Assembly (NCBI RefSeq): GCF_014779555.2
Contig: NZ_CP094357.1
Span: forward strand, 4,278,001-4,342,000
Source: Lysobacter capsici
Lineage (GTDB): Bacteria; Pseudomonadota; Gammaproteobacteria; Xanthomonadales; Xanthomonadaceae
DNA length: 64,000 bases
Direction: 5' to 3'
Shown here in pieces: positions 17,683 through 27,355 of the stretch. A model generated the notes under the pieces. The model searched no databases, was not told the origin of the DNA, and saw nothing but the letters and a program-made list of their open reading frames with translations. Within the stretch, counting starts at the first letter, position 1, and every line of letters begins with the position of its first letter. Position numbers and translations under genes: made by a program.

Positions 17683-19353
17683 TTACAGCATCGGCAGCTT
17701 CAAGCCCTGTTCCTTCGCGCACTGCTGCGCGATCTCGTAGCCCGCGTCGGCATGCCGCATCACCCCGGTGCCGGGATCGTTCCACAGCACTCGCGCGATG
17801 CGCTTGTCGGCTTCCTCGCTGCCGTCGCAGACGATGACCACGCCGGAGTGCTGCGAATAGCCCATGCCGACGCCGCCGCCGTGGTGCAGCGACACCCAGG
17901 TCGCGCCGCCGGCGACGTTGAGCATGGCGTTGAGCAAGGGCCAGTCGCTGACCGCGTCGCTGCCGTCCTTCATCGCTTCGGTTTCGCGATTGGGCGAGGC
18001 CACCGAACCGCTGTCGAGATGATCGCGGCCGATCACGATCGGCGCCTTCAGCTCGCCGTTGCGCACCATCTCGTTGAACGCCAGGCCGAGCTTGTGGCGC
18101 AGGCCCAAGCCGACCCAGCAGATGCGCGCCGGCAGACCCTGGAAGCTGATGCGCTCGCGCGCCATGTCCAGCCAGCGATGCAGGTGCGCGTCGTCGGCGA
18201 TGAGCTCCTTGACCTTGGCGTCGGTCTTGTAGATGTCTTCCGGATCGCCGCTGAGCGCGACCCAGCGGAACGGGCCGACCCCGCGGCAAAACAGCGGACG
18301 CACGTAGGCCGGCACGAAACCGGGGAAATCGAAGGCGTTTTCGCAGCCTTCGTCCTGCGCCATCTGGCGGATGTTGTTGCCGTAGTCGAAGGTCGGAATG
18401 CCCTGCTGCTGGAACGCGAGCATCGCCTCGACATGCACCCGCATCGATTTCTTGGCCGCGTCGCGCACGCTTTGCGGATCGCTCTTCTGCTCGGCCAGCC
18501 AACGCTCGACCGTCCAGCCGATCGGCAGATAGCCGTGCACCGGATCGTGCGCGCTGGTCTGGTCGGTGACCGCATCGGGACGCACGCCGCGGCGCACCAG
18601 TTCCGGCAGCACGTCGGCGGCGTTGCCGAGCAATGCGATCGACTTGGCTTCGCCCGCGGCGGTGTACTTCGCGATCCGCGCCAGCGCGTCGTCGAGATCG
18701 CTGGCCTGCTCATCGACGTACCGCGTGCGCAGGCGCATGTCGATACTGCTCTGCTTGCATTCGATGTTGAGCGAACACGCGCCGGCCAGCGACGCGGCCA
18801 GCGGCTGCGCGCCGCCCATGCCGCCCAGGCCGGCGGTCAGGATCCACTTGCCGGTCAGATCGCCGCCGTAATGCTGGCGGCCCATCTCGACGAAGGTTTC
18901 GTACGTGCCCTGGACGATGCCCTGCGAGCCGATGTAGATCCAGCTGCCGGCGGTCATCTGGCCGTACATCATCAAGCCCTTCTTATCGAGCTCGTTGAAG
19001 TGCTCCCAGGTCGCCCAGTGCGGCACCAGATTGGAATTCGCCAGCAACACCCGCGGCGCGTCGGCGTGAGTCGGAAACACACCGACCGGCTTGCCCGACT
19101 GGATCAGCAGGGTCTCGTTGTCTTCCAGCTCGCGCAGCGACTTGAGGATCGCGTCGAACGAAGGCCAGTCGCGCGCGGCGCGGCCGATGCCGCCATACAC
19201 CACCAGTTCGGCCGGGTTCTCGGCCACGTCCGGGTCGAGGTTGTTCTGGATCATCCGGAACGCGGCCTCGCTGAGCCACGACTTGCAGCTCTTCTCGCTG
19301 CCGCGCGGGGCGCGGATGACGCGGGTGGGATCGTTGCGAGTGGCTGCGGACAT
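17683..19353 (-). CDS. hutU: Urocanate hydratase
   Basis: 556 aa, the normal length. It converts urocanate to imidazolonepropionate, the second step of histidine degradation, in the cytoplasm with tightly bound NAD. Recognisable motifs are [38 protein letters not shown] (NAD site), [14 protein letters not shown], and [19 protein letters not shown] with the active-site cysteine. The ATG at 19353 gives the usual N terminus. It lies apart from hutF and hutI, which are 10 kb away, and neither hutH nor hutG is in the window. A TetR gene is divergent upstream. Confidence 0.97.
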   Translation of the reverse strand: MSAATRNDPTRVIRAPRGSEKSCKSWLSEAAFRMIQNNLDPDVAENPAELVVYGGIGRAARDWPSFDAILKSLRELEDNETLLIQSGKPVGVFPTHADAPRVLLANSNLVPHWATWEHFNELDKKGLMMYGQMTAGSWIYIGSQGIVQGTYETFVEMGRQHYGGDLTGKWILTAGLGGMGGAQPLAASLAGACSLNIECKQSSIDMRLRTRYVDEQASDLDDALARIAKYTAAGEAKSIALLGNAADVLPELVRRGVRPDAVTDQTSAHDPVHGYLPIGWTVERWLAEQKSDPQSVRDAAKKSMRVHVEAMLAFQQQGIPTFDYGNNIRQMAQDEGCENAFDFPGFVPAYVRPLFCRGVGPFRWVALSGDPEDIYKTDAKVKELIADDAHLHRWLDMARERISFQGLPARICWVGLGLRHKLGLAFNEMVRNGELKAPIVIGRDHLDSGSVASPNRETEAMKDGSDAVSDWPLLNAMLNVAGGATWVSLHHGGGVGMGYSQHSGVVIVCDGSEEADKRIARVLWNDPGTGVMRHADAGYEIAQQCAKEQGLKLPML

Positions 19354-19480
19354 GGCGGTTTCCGATGCGCGAAAGAGACCCGAATTATCGCGCCGCGTTC
19401 CAGCCGCTCGCCAGCGCCGGCGCCGCCGCGAGCGCCGGCAAAGCGGTGTTTGCGCCCGAAACTGTCGCGCCGGAGCAAAA

Positions 19481-19499
19481 ATGTATACGCTGTATACAT
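19481..19499. promoter_or_regulatory. Perfect palindrome overlapping the TetR start codon
   Basis: ATGTATAC-GCT-GTATACAT is an 8-bp perfect inverted repeat around a 3-base spacer; its last two bases are the A and T of the TetR start codon. The position suggests autorepression. It lies 128 bases from the hutU start, so it could also act on hutU. Confidence 0.6.
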
Positions 19500-20079
19500 G
19501 AGCGCGCCCGCCACCGCCGATCGCATCCTGCGCGCCGCGCGCGCGATGTTCGAACGCGGTGGCGCGCAGGCGGTCAGCATGCGCCGCATCGCCCAGGCGG
19601 TCGGGCTGACGCCGATGGCGATCTATCGCCACTTTCCCAATCGCGAAGCGCTGCTGCAGCGGATCAGCGACGACAGCTTCCAGGAAATCTCCCGCCACTG
19701 GAGCGCGCGCAACGAAGGCGGCGACGTGATCGCGCGGCTGCTGGCGATCCAGCAGATCTACCTCGACTACGCATTGGCGCATCCGCATCTGTTCGATCAC
19801 GCCTTCTCGATGCCGCGCGAACAGGCGCGACGCTTTCCCGAGGATTTCCGCGCGCGCCGCTCGCCGACCTTGAACGTGGTCGCCGATGTGGTGATCGAAG
19901 CGCAGCAGGCCGGACGCCTGCGCCCCGGCGATGCCTGGGACATCGCGATGACCTTGTGGGCGCATACGCACGGTCTGATCGTGCTGTACCGCGCCGGCCG
20001 TTTCAGTTACGACGAGCGCGAGTTCCGGCGTTTCTACCAGGCGTCGCTGGCGCGCTTGCTGCAGGGCATCGAAGCCTGA
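19498..20079 (+). CDS. TetR-family transcriptional regulator
   Basis: 193 aa from the ATG at 19498 ([11 protein letters not shown]). The N-terminal helix-turn-helix is [20 protein letters not shown] followed by [20 protein letters not shown] (about residues 8-48), a textbook TetR signature. The C-terminal ligand domain has [18 protein letters not shown] and [18 protein letters not shown], as in the TetR_C_33/WHG type. The start codon is embedded in a perfect palindrome, so it probably represses itself. It is divergent from hutU; control of hutU would be unusual, since hut genes are normally governed by the GntR-type HutC. Confidence 0.9.
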   Translation: MSAPATADRILRAARAMFERGGAQAVSMRRIAQAVGLTPMAIYRHFPNREALLQRISDDSFQEISRHWSARNEGGDVIARLLAIQQIYLDYALAHPHLFDHAFSMPREQARRFPEDFRARRSPTLNVVADVVIEAQQAGRLRPGDAWDIAMTLWAHTHGLIVLYRAGRFSYDEREFRRFYQASLARLLQGIEA

Positions 20080-20323
20080 CTACGCGGCATCGATCCGAAT
20101 CGCGACGAAGCGTTCTTCGCGACAGTTGGCTATCCCTCCGCTGCGTCTTCGCATCGACTTCGCATCGGCCTCGAATTGATCGGCTCGTACCGATTGACTG
20201 CGATCATCGGTTCGATCCGGGCGACCCACCCAGGCATGCGCCAAAGGTTGGCTTACATTCGGCACTGCCGTCCGCGCTCGCGCGACGCCAAAGTCGCGGC
20301 AACACCGAGCAGGACCTTGCACG

Positions 20324-21310
20324 ATGCCCGCATGCTCCAAGCCACGTCCGCGCGCCACGCTGGCGATGCTGTTGATCGCCGCGTCGGCCTTGATGCCCGC
20401 GCTGGCGCAAACGCCATCGCCGATCGCCGACGGCAAACCGCTGACCTTGCCGGCGACGCTCGAAGCCGGCTTGTTCTACCTGCATCCGAAACTGCCCGAC
20501 GGCCGCGCGTTGCGCCTGTTTTCCGACACCGGCGGCGGCCTGCTGTTCACCGAGAGCGGCGCCAAGGCGCTGGGCGCGACACTCGATCCGAACGCATCGC
20601 GCGAGCAACCGCAACGGCTGAGTTGGCCGCGGTTCCAGGCCGAGGCCTGGATCCCCGCGCCACGGGGCAGCGAGCGCGGCGTACCGCTGATGCAGGCGCC
20701 GCCCGATCAGGCCCGGCATCTGGGCGACGGCATGCTCGGCGCGAACTGGTTCGGCGGACACAGCTGGCAGTTCGACTACCCGCGCGGCGAGTTGCGTTTA
20801 CTGCCCGCGAACGCGCTGCCGCGGGTCGCGGCCAAACACCGGGTGCAGTTGGGATTCCAGAAAGACGCGAACGGCCAGCCGACCACGCATTTCCCTCGCA
20901 TCCCGGTGCGCATCGAAGGCAAGACCCTGCAACTGCTGTTCGATACCGGCGCGAGCCTGCGCTTGAGCGAGCAGGCCGCGCGCGAACTCGACGGCGGCCC
21001 GAACCTGCGCGCCGGCAGCTTCATCACCAGCGAGGTGTTGAAACGCTGGCGCCAACGCCATCCGCAATGGCGGGTGATCGACAAGGCCGATGCCGACGGC
21101 CGTGTGCGCATCATCGAGGTGCCGCAGGTGCAGGTCGGCGGCTACCACGTCGGCCCGGTCTGGTTCGCCGAACGGCCGGACAAGAATTTCCACGAGTTCA
21201 TGTCGCAATGGATGGACCGGCGCGTGGACGGCACGATCGGCGGCAATGCGTTTTCGACCTTGAAGGTCAGCGTCGATTACCCAAGCGGCGTGGCGGTGTT
21301 CGAGCGCTGA
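20324..21310 (+). CDS. Secreted retropepsin-like aspartic protease with two DTG motifs
   Basis: 328 aa. A signal peptide ends near residue 29 (LMPALAQ). Two aspartic protease motifs occur in one chain: LRLFSDTGGG (Asp68) and LQLLFDTGASLRL (Asp207), each preceded by hydrophobic strands. Single-domain retropepsins must dimerise, whereas two DTG sites in one chain recall pepsin-like fusion. The second site is followed by LSEQAARELDGG and, near the C terminus, by TIGGNAFSTLKVSVDYPSG, a typical flap-end hydrophobic glycine. It is probably periplasmic or secreted. The substrate is unknown. Confidence 0.7.
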   Translation: MPACSKPRPRATLAMLLIAASALMPALAQTPSPIADGKPLTLPATLEAGLFYLHPKLPDGRALRLFSDTGGGLLFTESGAKALGATLDPNASREQPQRLSWPRFQAEAWIPAPRGSERGVPLMQAPPDQARHLGDGMLGANWFGGHSWQFDYPRGELRLLPANALPRVAAKHRVQLGFQKDANGQPTTHFPRIPVRIEGKTLQLLFDTGASLRLSEQAARELDGGPNLRAGSFITSEVLKRWRQRHPQWRVIDKADADGRVRIIEVPQVQVGGYHVGPVWFAERPDKNFHEFMSQWMDRRVDGTIGGNAFSTLKVSVDYPSGVAVFER

Positions 21311-21345
21311 ATGCCGCGCCTGCGACCGGCAATCGGCAGCAGACA

Positions 21346-21372
21346 AAAAGACGCCCGGCACGAGCCGGGCGT
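21346..21372 (-). terminator. Terminator on the minus strand
   Basis: ACGCCCGGC and GCCGGGCGT form a nine-base stem (21351-21359 with 21364-21372); on the minus strand the stem is followed by CTTTTTG. It ends the transcript of the small secreted gene at 21450-21782. Confidence 0.75.
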
Positions 21373-21449
21373 TCGATCGATCCAGAGTCGGACCAGAAGT
21401 CAAGCGAAACCTGGACGCCAAGCGAAACAGCGACTGAGCGAGTGCGGCC

Positions 21450-21782
21450 TCAGTGGACGGCCGGATCGAGCTTGCGCAGCGCGCTGGCGACATCGACCTC
21501 GCCGGTGCCGTTGAGATCGTCGCGGCTGTAGCTGCGGCCGTAGGCGGCGCAGTCCTGCTTGGACTTGGACTGGATGCGCGAGCCGGTCTGGCGCAGGCAT
21601 CGCGCATCGCTGAGCTTTTTCTTCGCCGGCTGCGCCTGGGCGTCGGCGCTGGCGTCGGCAGGTGCGTTGACTTGCGCGGCCGGCTGCGCCGCCGGCTCGA
21701 CCGGGGCTTGCGGATTGGGGGTTTGCGCCGCGGCGACGAACGCGAATGCGCTCAACGCCGTGGCGAGCATCAGACGTTTCAT
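21450..21782 (-). CDS. Small secreted hypothetical protein
   Basis: 110 aa. AGGAGG eight bases upstream fixes the ATG at 21782. A signal peptide (LMLATALSAFAFVAAAQ) is followed by a Pro/Ala/Gln-rich segment and a basic C-terminal domain with two cysteines: SDARCLRQTGSRI and KQDCAAYGRSYSRDDLNGTG. The cysteines may form a disulfide in the periplasm. I do not know its function. A terminator follows directly. Confidence 0.75.
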   Translation of the reverse strand: MKRLMLATALSAFAFVAAAQTPNPQAPVEPAAQPAAQVNAPADASADAQAQPAKKKLSDARCLRQTGSRIQSKSKQDCAAYGRSYSRDDLNGTGEVDVASALRKLDPAVH

Positions 21783-21882
21783 GACGCGCCTCCTGTACGA
21801 ACAGGGTTGGGAAGGGGCTCGGTCACCATACGCCCGCCGCATCGGCGTGACGCGAGTGTCATGCGCGCCGTTTAGCCGGTTG

Positions 21883-22428
21883 TCAGCGTTGTGGACAGGT
21901 TTCGCGGCGGCCGCTCTGGAACGCCATCGCTTCGGCCTCGGTCGCCGGCCGCGGCGCGATGCCGTCGTCGAACAACACCCGCCACACCCCGTCCGTGCCG
22001 CGCTGCCAGACCGATTGATAGGCGCCGATCGCGTAGCGCGGCTGCGCGCCGGGCTCGAGCTTCTGATACAGCGCCGGCCCGGTCGACCAGGCGATGTCGG
22101 GCGCGCCGGCGATGGTGACCCGGGTCGGATACCAGCGCAGGCGCAGGCGCTTGCCTTCGATCAGGCCCGCCCACTCTTCGACGATGCGGTCGCGGCCCCG
22201 CGTGGGCTGGGCGCGGCCGGAGCCGAACGCGGCCTGCTCATGCACATGCTCGGCGAAGGCCTTGCGGTCGTGTTCGGCGATGGAACGGGCGAACCCCAGT
22301 TCGCGCGCCCACACCGCGCATTCGTCCGCGCTCAATTGCGGCGACGGCGGCGCGGGCGGCGTCTGCGCGGCCGCGACCGATACGCTCAGCGAGCCCAGCA
22401 GGCAAACGGTGCGAACGATGCGGCGCAT
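21883..22428 (-). CDS. Secreted NTF2-like (SnoaL/DUF4440-type) protein
   Basis: 181 aa. A signal peptide (LLGSLSVSVAAAQ) precedes a cone-shaped NTF2-like domain: ECAVWARELGFARSIAEHDR, AFAEHVHEQAAFGSG, RGRDRIVEEWAGLI and GVWRVLFDDG. Such domains bind small hydrophobic ligands or are enzymes; a catalytic role is not evident. The segment with two cysteines (at about residues 37 and 178) could be disulfide-bonded. Confidence 0.78.
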   Translation of the reverse strand: MRRIVRTVCLLGSLSVSVAAAQTPPAPPSPQLSADECAVWARELGFARSIAEHDRKAFAEHVHEQAAFGSGRAQPTRGRDRIVEEWAGLIEGKRLRLRWYPTRVTIAGAPDIAWSTGPALYQKLEPGAQPRYAIGAYQSVWQRGTDGVWRVLFDDGIAPRPATEAEAMAFQSGRRETCPQR

Positions 22429-22610
22429 GGCGGAACTCGCGACAGGATCCCGCGATCACTATCGGCCGCGGGCCGGGCCGCCGCCAGCGACGGAAGTCAT
22501 GCACCCGCCTCGCGCCGAGCGCCCCATGCCGATCCTGGCGATTCGCCGCGCGGCGCGCGTGGCCGATGCGCTGACACAGGCCGGCCATCGGCCCCGGCTA
22601 TCATGTCGCG

Positions 22611-23864
22611 ATGCGCTCGATTCTGACCGCGGCCAGCGCCGCTCTGCTCGTCTTCGCCCTCGCCGCCTGCTCCGCGCCGACCCGCCCCGAGGCGCCGCCG
22701 GCCGACACGCCCCTGCTGCTGATTTCGATCGACGGCTTTCGCGCGAGTTACTTCGAACTCGGCCAGACCCCGAACCTGGAACGGCTGGCCGGCGACGGCG
22801 TGCGCGCGCAGTGGATGACCCCGTCCTACCCGTCGCTGACCTTTCCCAATCACTACACCCTGGTCACCGGCCTGCGTCCGGACCACCACGGCGTGATCCA
22901 CAACAGCATGAGCGACGCGGCGATCGGCAAGTTCAAGGTCGCCGATCGCGACGCGGTCGGCGATACGCGTTGGTGGAGCGGCGGCGAACCGATCTGGATC
23001 GGCGCGCAGAAAGCCGGCCTGCGCAGCGCGACCTTGTTCTGGCCCGGCAGCGAAGCGCCGATCCACGGCCTGCGCCCGAACCGCTGGCGCCCGTTCGACG
23101 CCAAGGTCGACGAAAACGCGCGCGTCGACGAGGTGCTGGGCTGGCTCGGCGAACCGGCCTCGACCCGACCGCACGTGGCGACCTTGTACTTCGACGCGCT
23201 CGATCACGAAGGCCACGACCACGGTCCGAATTCGCCGGAAGCGCGCGAGGCGATGGTGCGCATCGACGCGGCGATCGGCCGCCTGCTCGACGGCTTGGCC
23301 GCGCGCGATCAGCTCGAACACGTCAACCTGATCGTGGTGTCCGACCACGGCATGGCCGAAGTCGTGCCCGGCCATCGCATCGCGGTCGAGGACATGGTCA
23401 CGCCCGAGCAGGCGGTGGTGACCTCGGTCGGCCAGTCGATCGGCATCGCCCCCAATCCCGGTTTCGAAGCGCAGGTCGAGCGCCGCCTGCTCGGCGCGCA
23501 CGCGCAGTACGACTGCTGGCGCAAGAGCGAGTTGCCGGCGCGCTGGCATTACGGCACCCATCCGCGGGTGCCGCCGATCGTGTGTCAGATGCACGAAGGC
23601 TGGGATGCGATCGAAGGCGAAAAACTGCGCGGCGCGACCCAGGTCCAGACCCGCGGCTCGCACGGCTTCGATCCGGCGCTGCCGTCGATGCGCGCGATCT
23701 TTCTGGCCCGCGGTCCGGCGTTCAAGCGCGGCGCGAGCATTCCCGCATTCGACAATGTCGATGTGTATCCGCTGCTGGCGCGCCTGATCGGAATTCGTCC
23801 GGCCAAGAACGACGGCGATATCGCGCCGTTGCTGCCGGCGTTGCGCGATCCCGGTCGACCCTGA
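22611..23864 (+). CDS. Ectonucleotide pyrophosphatase/phosphodiesterase-type lipoprotein
   Basis: 417 aa. The N terminus is a lipoprotein signal with the lipobox LAAC (Cys near residue 20). The mature protein is an alkaline-phosphatase-fold NPP enzyme: LLLISIDGFRASYF gives the first metal-binding Asp, YPSLTFPNHYTLVTGL carries the nucleophilic Thr and its Asn, and DALDHEGHDHGP and VSDHGM provide further zinc ligands. It should hydrolyse phosphodiester or pyrophosphate bonds of nucleotides or related compounds in the periplasm or at the outer membrane, helping phosphate or nucleoside scavenging. The related Xanthomonas NPP is structurally known. Confidence 0.92.
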   Translation: MRSILTAASAALLVFALAACSAPTRPEAPPADTPLLLISIDGFRASYFELGQTPNLERLAGDGVRAQWMTPSYPSLTFPNHYTLVTGLRPDHHGVIHNSMSDAAIGKFKVADRDAVGDTRWWSGGEPIWIGAQKAGLRSATLFWPGSEAPIHGLRPNRWRPFDAKVDENARVDEVLGWLGEPASTRPHVATLYFDALDHEGHDHGPNSPEAREAMVRIDAAIGRLLDGLAARDQLEHVNLIVVSDHGMAEVVPGHRIAVEDMVTPEQAVVTSVGQSIGIAPNPGFEAQVERRLLGAHAQYDCWRKSELPARWHYGTHPRVPPIVCQMHEGWDAIEGEKLRGATQVQTRGSHGFDPALPSMRAIFLARGPAFKRGASIPAFDNVDVYPLLARLIGIRPAKNDGDIAPLLPALRDPGRP

Positions 23865-24161
23865 CGAGCGCGGCGCGCATTGGGCGCGCATGCGGACGCG
23901 ATGCGGTCGTTGTCATGCCTTCGCGATGACAACCCACCGATCGCAATGCGCGAACCGGACCACCGCCGCTAACAGCCCACGGCGCTGACGTTTGTCATCG
24001 ATGCGGATTTTGGTGACCGCCGCCCGAATTTCGCGGACCGGCGTGGCGCTAGCTTAGCTCCGGGAAACGAAGGTCGGTTTCCCGCTGCGTCACCGTCCAG
24101 GCAACGGCGCGCTCACTCTCGGGCGCGTCGCGTCATCGCGATCCATTCTCGAGATCCGTCC

Positions 24162-26438
24162 ATGCACACCACCCCAGGCACCGAGCCTGCGCGTCGCCGC
24201 GCGCGCCGCTGTTTCGCCGTTCCCGAACGCAGCCGCACCCGCGCCAATACCGTGCGCCTGTGGTCGGCCTGCATCCTGTCGCTGTCCGCATTGCTGAGCG
24301 TCGGCGCGGCCGGCGCGCAGAACATCGCGCCGGCCGGTACCGCTTACCGTTGGGCGCATGGGCTCACGCCCGGCGCCGACGGCCGCAGCGAGACCGAACC
24401 GACCAGCGTGCGCGTGGCCGCGCCGTTGCTCAACGATGGCGACGACACGGTCGACGTCGATCTCAGCGGCGGCCAGCCCGAACCGATCGATAACTACGAA
24501 GCCGCCGGCGTGATGTGGCGCGACCGACTGCGCACCATCGACCGGGTCGAGATCGTCCATGGCAGTTGGAACAGCAGCGGCGACGGCGCGTTCTGCGCGG
24601 GATTGACCTTGCAGTTCTCCAACAGCTTCAGCGGCGACTGGCGCGACAGCGGCTGGACCCTGGAACCGGCGTATCAATACGACTCCTCGCAGACCGCCGG
24701 CGTCACCTACACCTTCCGCGGCCCGCCCAGCGAAGTACGCGCGGCGCGCATCACCGGCCAATTACACTGCACCCACAACAGTTCGTACTGGACCAACATC
24801 CGCGAAGTGCGCGCGTTCGAAGCCGGCCGGCTGAGCCTGTGGAACGACAGCGCCGTGCCGACCGTGGTCGACGCGCCCGATACCGGCGGAGTCGAGCTGG
24901 GCCTGCGGTTCCGCAGCGTCCAGCCGGGCTGGATCAAGGGCGTGCGCTTCTACAAGGCCGCGGCCAACATCGGCGTGCACGTCGGCAACCTGTGGAGCAA
25001 CGACGGCGCCTTGCTGGCGCGCGCGAACTTCGTCGACGAAACACCGTCGGGCTGGCAGCGCGTCGCCTTCGCCACGCCGGTGCGGATCGCCGCCGATACG
25101 ACCTATGTGGTGTCGTACTACGCACCCGGCGGTCATTATTCGGCCGACCTGGATTACTTCGCCGCCGCCGACTACGCCAACGGCCCGTTGCGCGCATTGC
25201 GCGACGGCAGCGACGGCGGCAACGGCAACTACCGCTACGGCGCGCAGAGCGCGTTCCCGGACGCGACCTGGCGCTCGGCGAACTACTGGGTCGACGTCGA
25301 ATTCGCCCCGCTCGACGGCGACACCGCCGCGCCGAGCGTGCCGACCGGCCTGCGCGCGATCGTCGGCGATGCGACCACGGTGTCGTTGAACTGGGACGCC
25401 AGCAGCGACGACACCAGCGCGGTGCGTTACCGCGTTTACGTCGATAGCAATCCGGTCGCGCTCGGCGAAGTCGAGGTGCCCGCGTTCGTGCACGACAGCG
25501 CGCAGCCGCAGACGAGCTACAGCTACCGGGTCAGCGCGGTCGATGCCGCCGGCAACGAATCGGCGCGCTCGCCGGCGATAGTCGTCACCACCCCGCCGCT
25601 CGGCAGCGCGCGCGGTTGCCCGCCGTTCCCGGCGTTCCCGAACGCGGCCTGCACCGGCGTACCGGCCGGCCAGACGCTGACCACGATCAACGGCAACCTG
25701 AGCAGCACGCGCGATGGTCAGATCATCAACGCCATGCTGATCACCGGCGACCTGGTGATCCGCCATGACAACGTCACCGTGAGCAACAGCCGGATCAAGG
25801 GCTTCGTCGACAATCGCAATGTCCGCAACCTGGTGCTCAGGGACGTCGATGTCGGCCCCGACGCGTGTCCCGCGGTCAACAACGGCGGACGCCGCCTGAT
25901 CACCGGCGACAACGGCTACACCCTGATCCGCGCCCACCTGCACCACAACGGCGACGACATGCTGATCACCGGCGGCGGCGAACCGGTGGTGATCCAGGAC
26001 AGCCTGATCCACAACACCTGTTTCTATCCCGACGATCATCTCGACGCGGTGCAGTTCTATTCGCCGGGCCAGGTCGGTCACGTCAGCATCCTGCACAGCG
26101 ACATCGACGCGCGTCCGGTCAACGCCTCCGGCTACGGCAACGCCGCGGTGTTCTGGGCCGATCGCCCGGGCGCGGGCTCGACCCTGACCATCCGCGAAAG
26201 CCGCCTCGCCGGCGGCGGTTACACCCTGGCGCCGTACGATTCCGGATTGGGGTCGGGGGTGGTGATCGAAGTCAGCGACACCCGATTCGTGCGCAATTCG
26301 CAATGGGGCAGCGCTTGTTACGTGGGCAACAACAGTCCGGCCAATCATTCGCCGACGATCGCGTACAACGGCAGCGAGGGGCTCAAGTGGTTGCGCAATG
26401 CCTGGGATGACGGGACGCCGCTGCCGAGTTGTCAGTAA
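24162..26438 (+). CDS. Large secreted multidomain protein with DUF4082, fibronectin III and beta-helix regions
   Basis: 758 aa. A long basic N terminus and hydrophobic stretch (SACILSLSALLSVGAAGA) form a signal peptide ending near residue 53. Residues about 55-225 look like a discoidin-type sugar-binding sandwich. Residues about 248-385 are DUF4082-like (GWIKGVRFYK, DTTYVVSYYAPGGHYSA, YWVDVEFAP). Residues about 390-476 are a fibronectin type III domain (APSVPTGLRAIVGDATTVSL). Residues about 500-750 are a right-handed parallel beta-helix with repeated short strands (LITGDLVIRHDNVTVSNSRI), as in polysaccharide lyases or phage tailspikes. It probably binds and may cleave an extracellular polysaccharide; no catalytic residues can be named. 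Confidence 0.75.
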   Translation: MHTTPGTEPARRRARRCFAVPERSRTRANTVRLWSACILSLSALLSVGAAGAQNIAPAGTAYRWAHGLTPGADGRSETEPTSVRVAAPLLNDGDDTVDVDLSGGQPEPIDNYEAAGVMWRDRLRTIDRVEIVHGSWNSSGDGAFCAGLTLQFSNSFSGDWRDSGWTLEPAYQYDSSQTAGVTYTFRGPPSEVRAARITGQLHCTHNSSYWTNIREVRAFEAGRLSLWNDSAVPTVVDAPDTGGVELGLRFRSVQPGWIKGVRFYKAAANIGVHVGNLWSNDGALLARANFVDETPSGWQRVAFATPVRIAADTTYVVSYYAPGGHYSADLDYFAAADYANGPLRALRDGSDGGNGNYRYGAQSAFPDATWRSANYWVDVEFAPLDGDTAAPSVPTGLRAIVGDATTVSLNWDASSDDTSAVRYRVYVDSNPVALGEVEVPAFVHDSAQPQTSYSYRVSAVDAAGNESARSPAIVVTTPPLGSARGCPPFPAFPNAACTGVPAGQTLTTINGNLSSTRDGQIINAMLITGDLVIRHDNVTVSNSRIKGFVDNRNVRNLVLRDVDVGPDACPAVNNGGRRLITGDNGYTLIRAHLHHNGDDMLITGGGEPVVIQDSLIHNTCFYPDDHLDAVQFYSPGQVGHVSILHSDIDARPVNASGYGNAAVFWADRPGAGSTLTIRESRLAGGGYTLAPYDSGLGSGVVIEVSDTRFVRNSQWGSACYVGNNSPANHSPTIAYNGSEGLKWLRNAWDDGTPLPSCQ

Positions 26439-26470
26439 CGCTTTCATCGCAGGTGCGACTGGTTTAGTCG

Positions 26471-26503
26471 ACCCCGGGGCCGCGTGTTGGTCTCGGGGTT
26501 TTT
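26471..26503 (+). terminator. Terminator after the beta-helix gene
   Basis: ACCCCG (26471-26476) pairs with CGGGGT (26494-26499) and is followed by TTTTC. The loop is 17 bases and the stem short, so it is of medium strength. Confidence 0.55.
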
Positions 26504-26600
26504 CTTGGTGGTCGATCGCTTGCTATTGCCTCTGTGGGCGAGCTGAATCCCGATGGTTTCGGGTCCGATCGCGACAATCTTCGCGATCGGATCGAACGAT

Positions 26601-26790
26601 GTCGCGGCTTGCGCCGCTCCTAGAGGTAGGTCACGCGGCTCTAACCGGAGGTCAAGGTCGAAGCCCGGGACGACGTAGCCGCATCGCTGCCCCTGTAGGA
26701 GCGACGCGAGTCGCGACCGCGACGTTTCGATGGCGACGAGGCTTTCGCTGTGCTTGTGTTTTCGCGGTCGCGGCTTGCGCCGCTCCTACA
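26601..26790. repeat. Cluster of three REP-like units
   Basis: Units at 26601-26625 (minus orientation), 26694-26718 (plus, with compensating changes GCGACGCGAGTCGC that keep the palindrome) and 26766-26790 (minus). The compensated variant suggests that the structure, not only the sequence, is maintained. Confidence 0.75.
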
Positions 26791-26840
26791 GGTAGGCCAT
26801 GTCGCTTCTACTTAGGTCTGAAGCCGCGCAGTTCATCCAG

Positions 26841-27355
26841 CGCTGCGAGGCTTGGAACTCGCGAGAACAAAAGCACACCCGAAGGGCGGCGTGCAGGATG
26901 CACGCCGTGCGCCACCGGGACATGGATGTCCCGTGTGGCGCATGCCTGCGTAAGCACCGCACTTGCGGGCACTTGATTCAAAGAAAAGCGTTTTTCTTTG
27001 GTTACTTTTCTTTTGTCGCTTTTGACAAAAGAAAGTAACTCGGCCGCTTGCGGACGAAAGCTGTTGATCTTGCTTTCGGCCTCAAAAGCTCCAAAGCCTT
27101 CAAAGCCTTCAAAGCTTGAAGCAGGATCAAAAGCGTTCCGCCGCTGAAGCGGCGGGTTACTTTCTTTTGTCTAAAGCAACAAAAGAAAGGTAACCAAAGA
27201 AAAATGCTTTTCTTTGAATCAAGGGCCCGCACGATCGGTGCAGACGCGGGCATGCGCCACACGGGACATCCTGTCCCGGTGGCGCACGGCGCACATCCAT
27301 GTGCGCCGCCCTTCGGGTGTGCTGTTGTTCTCGCGAGCTCCAAGCTTCGCAGCGC
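26841..27355. repeat. 200-bp inverted repeat with 115-bp spacer
   Basis: The left arm (26841-27040) begins GCGCTGCGAGGCTTGG and ends AAAGAAAGTAACT; the right arm (27156-27355) is its reverse complement with scattered changes and small indels. Each arm contains a GC-rich part with internal hairpins (GGCGTGCAGGATGCACGCC type) and an A/T-rich part ending in a hairpin, GTTACTTTTCTTTTGTC against GACAAAAGAAAGTAAC. No open reading frame for a transposase is present. Confidence 0.85.

Noticed and set aside
19498-19500. Upstream extension of the TetR frame
   Set aside because: The frame remains open antisense to hutU, but the TetR DNA-binding domain starts directly after the ATG at 19498.
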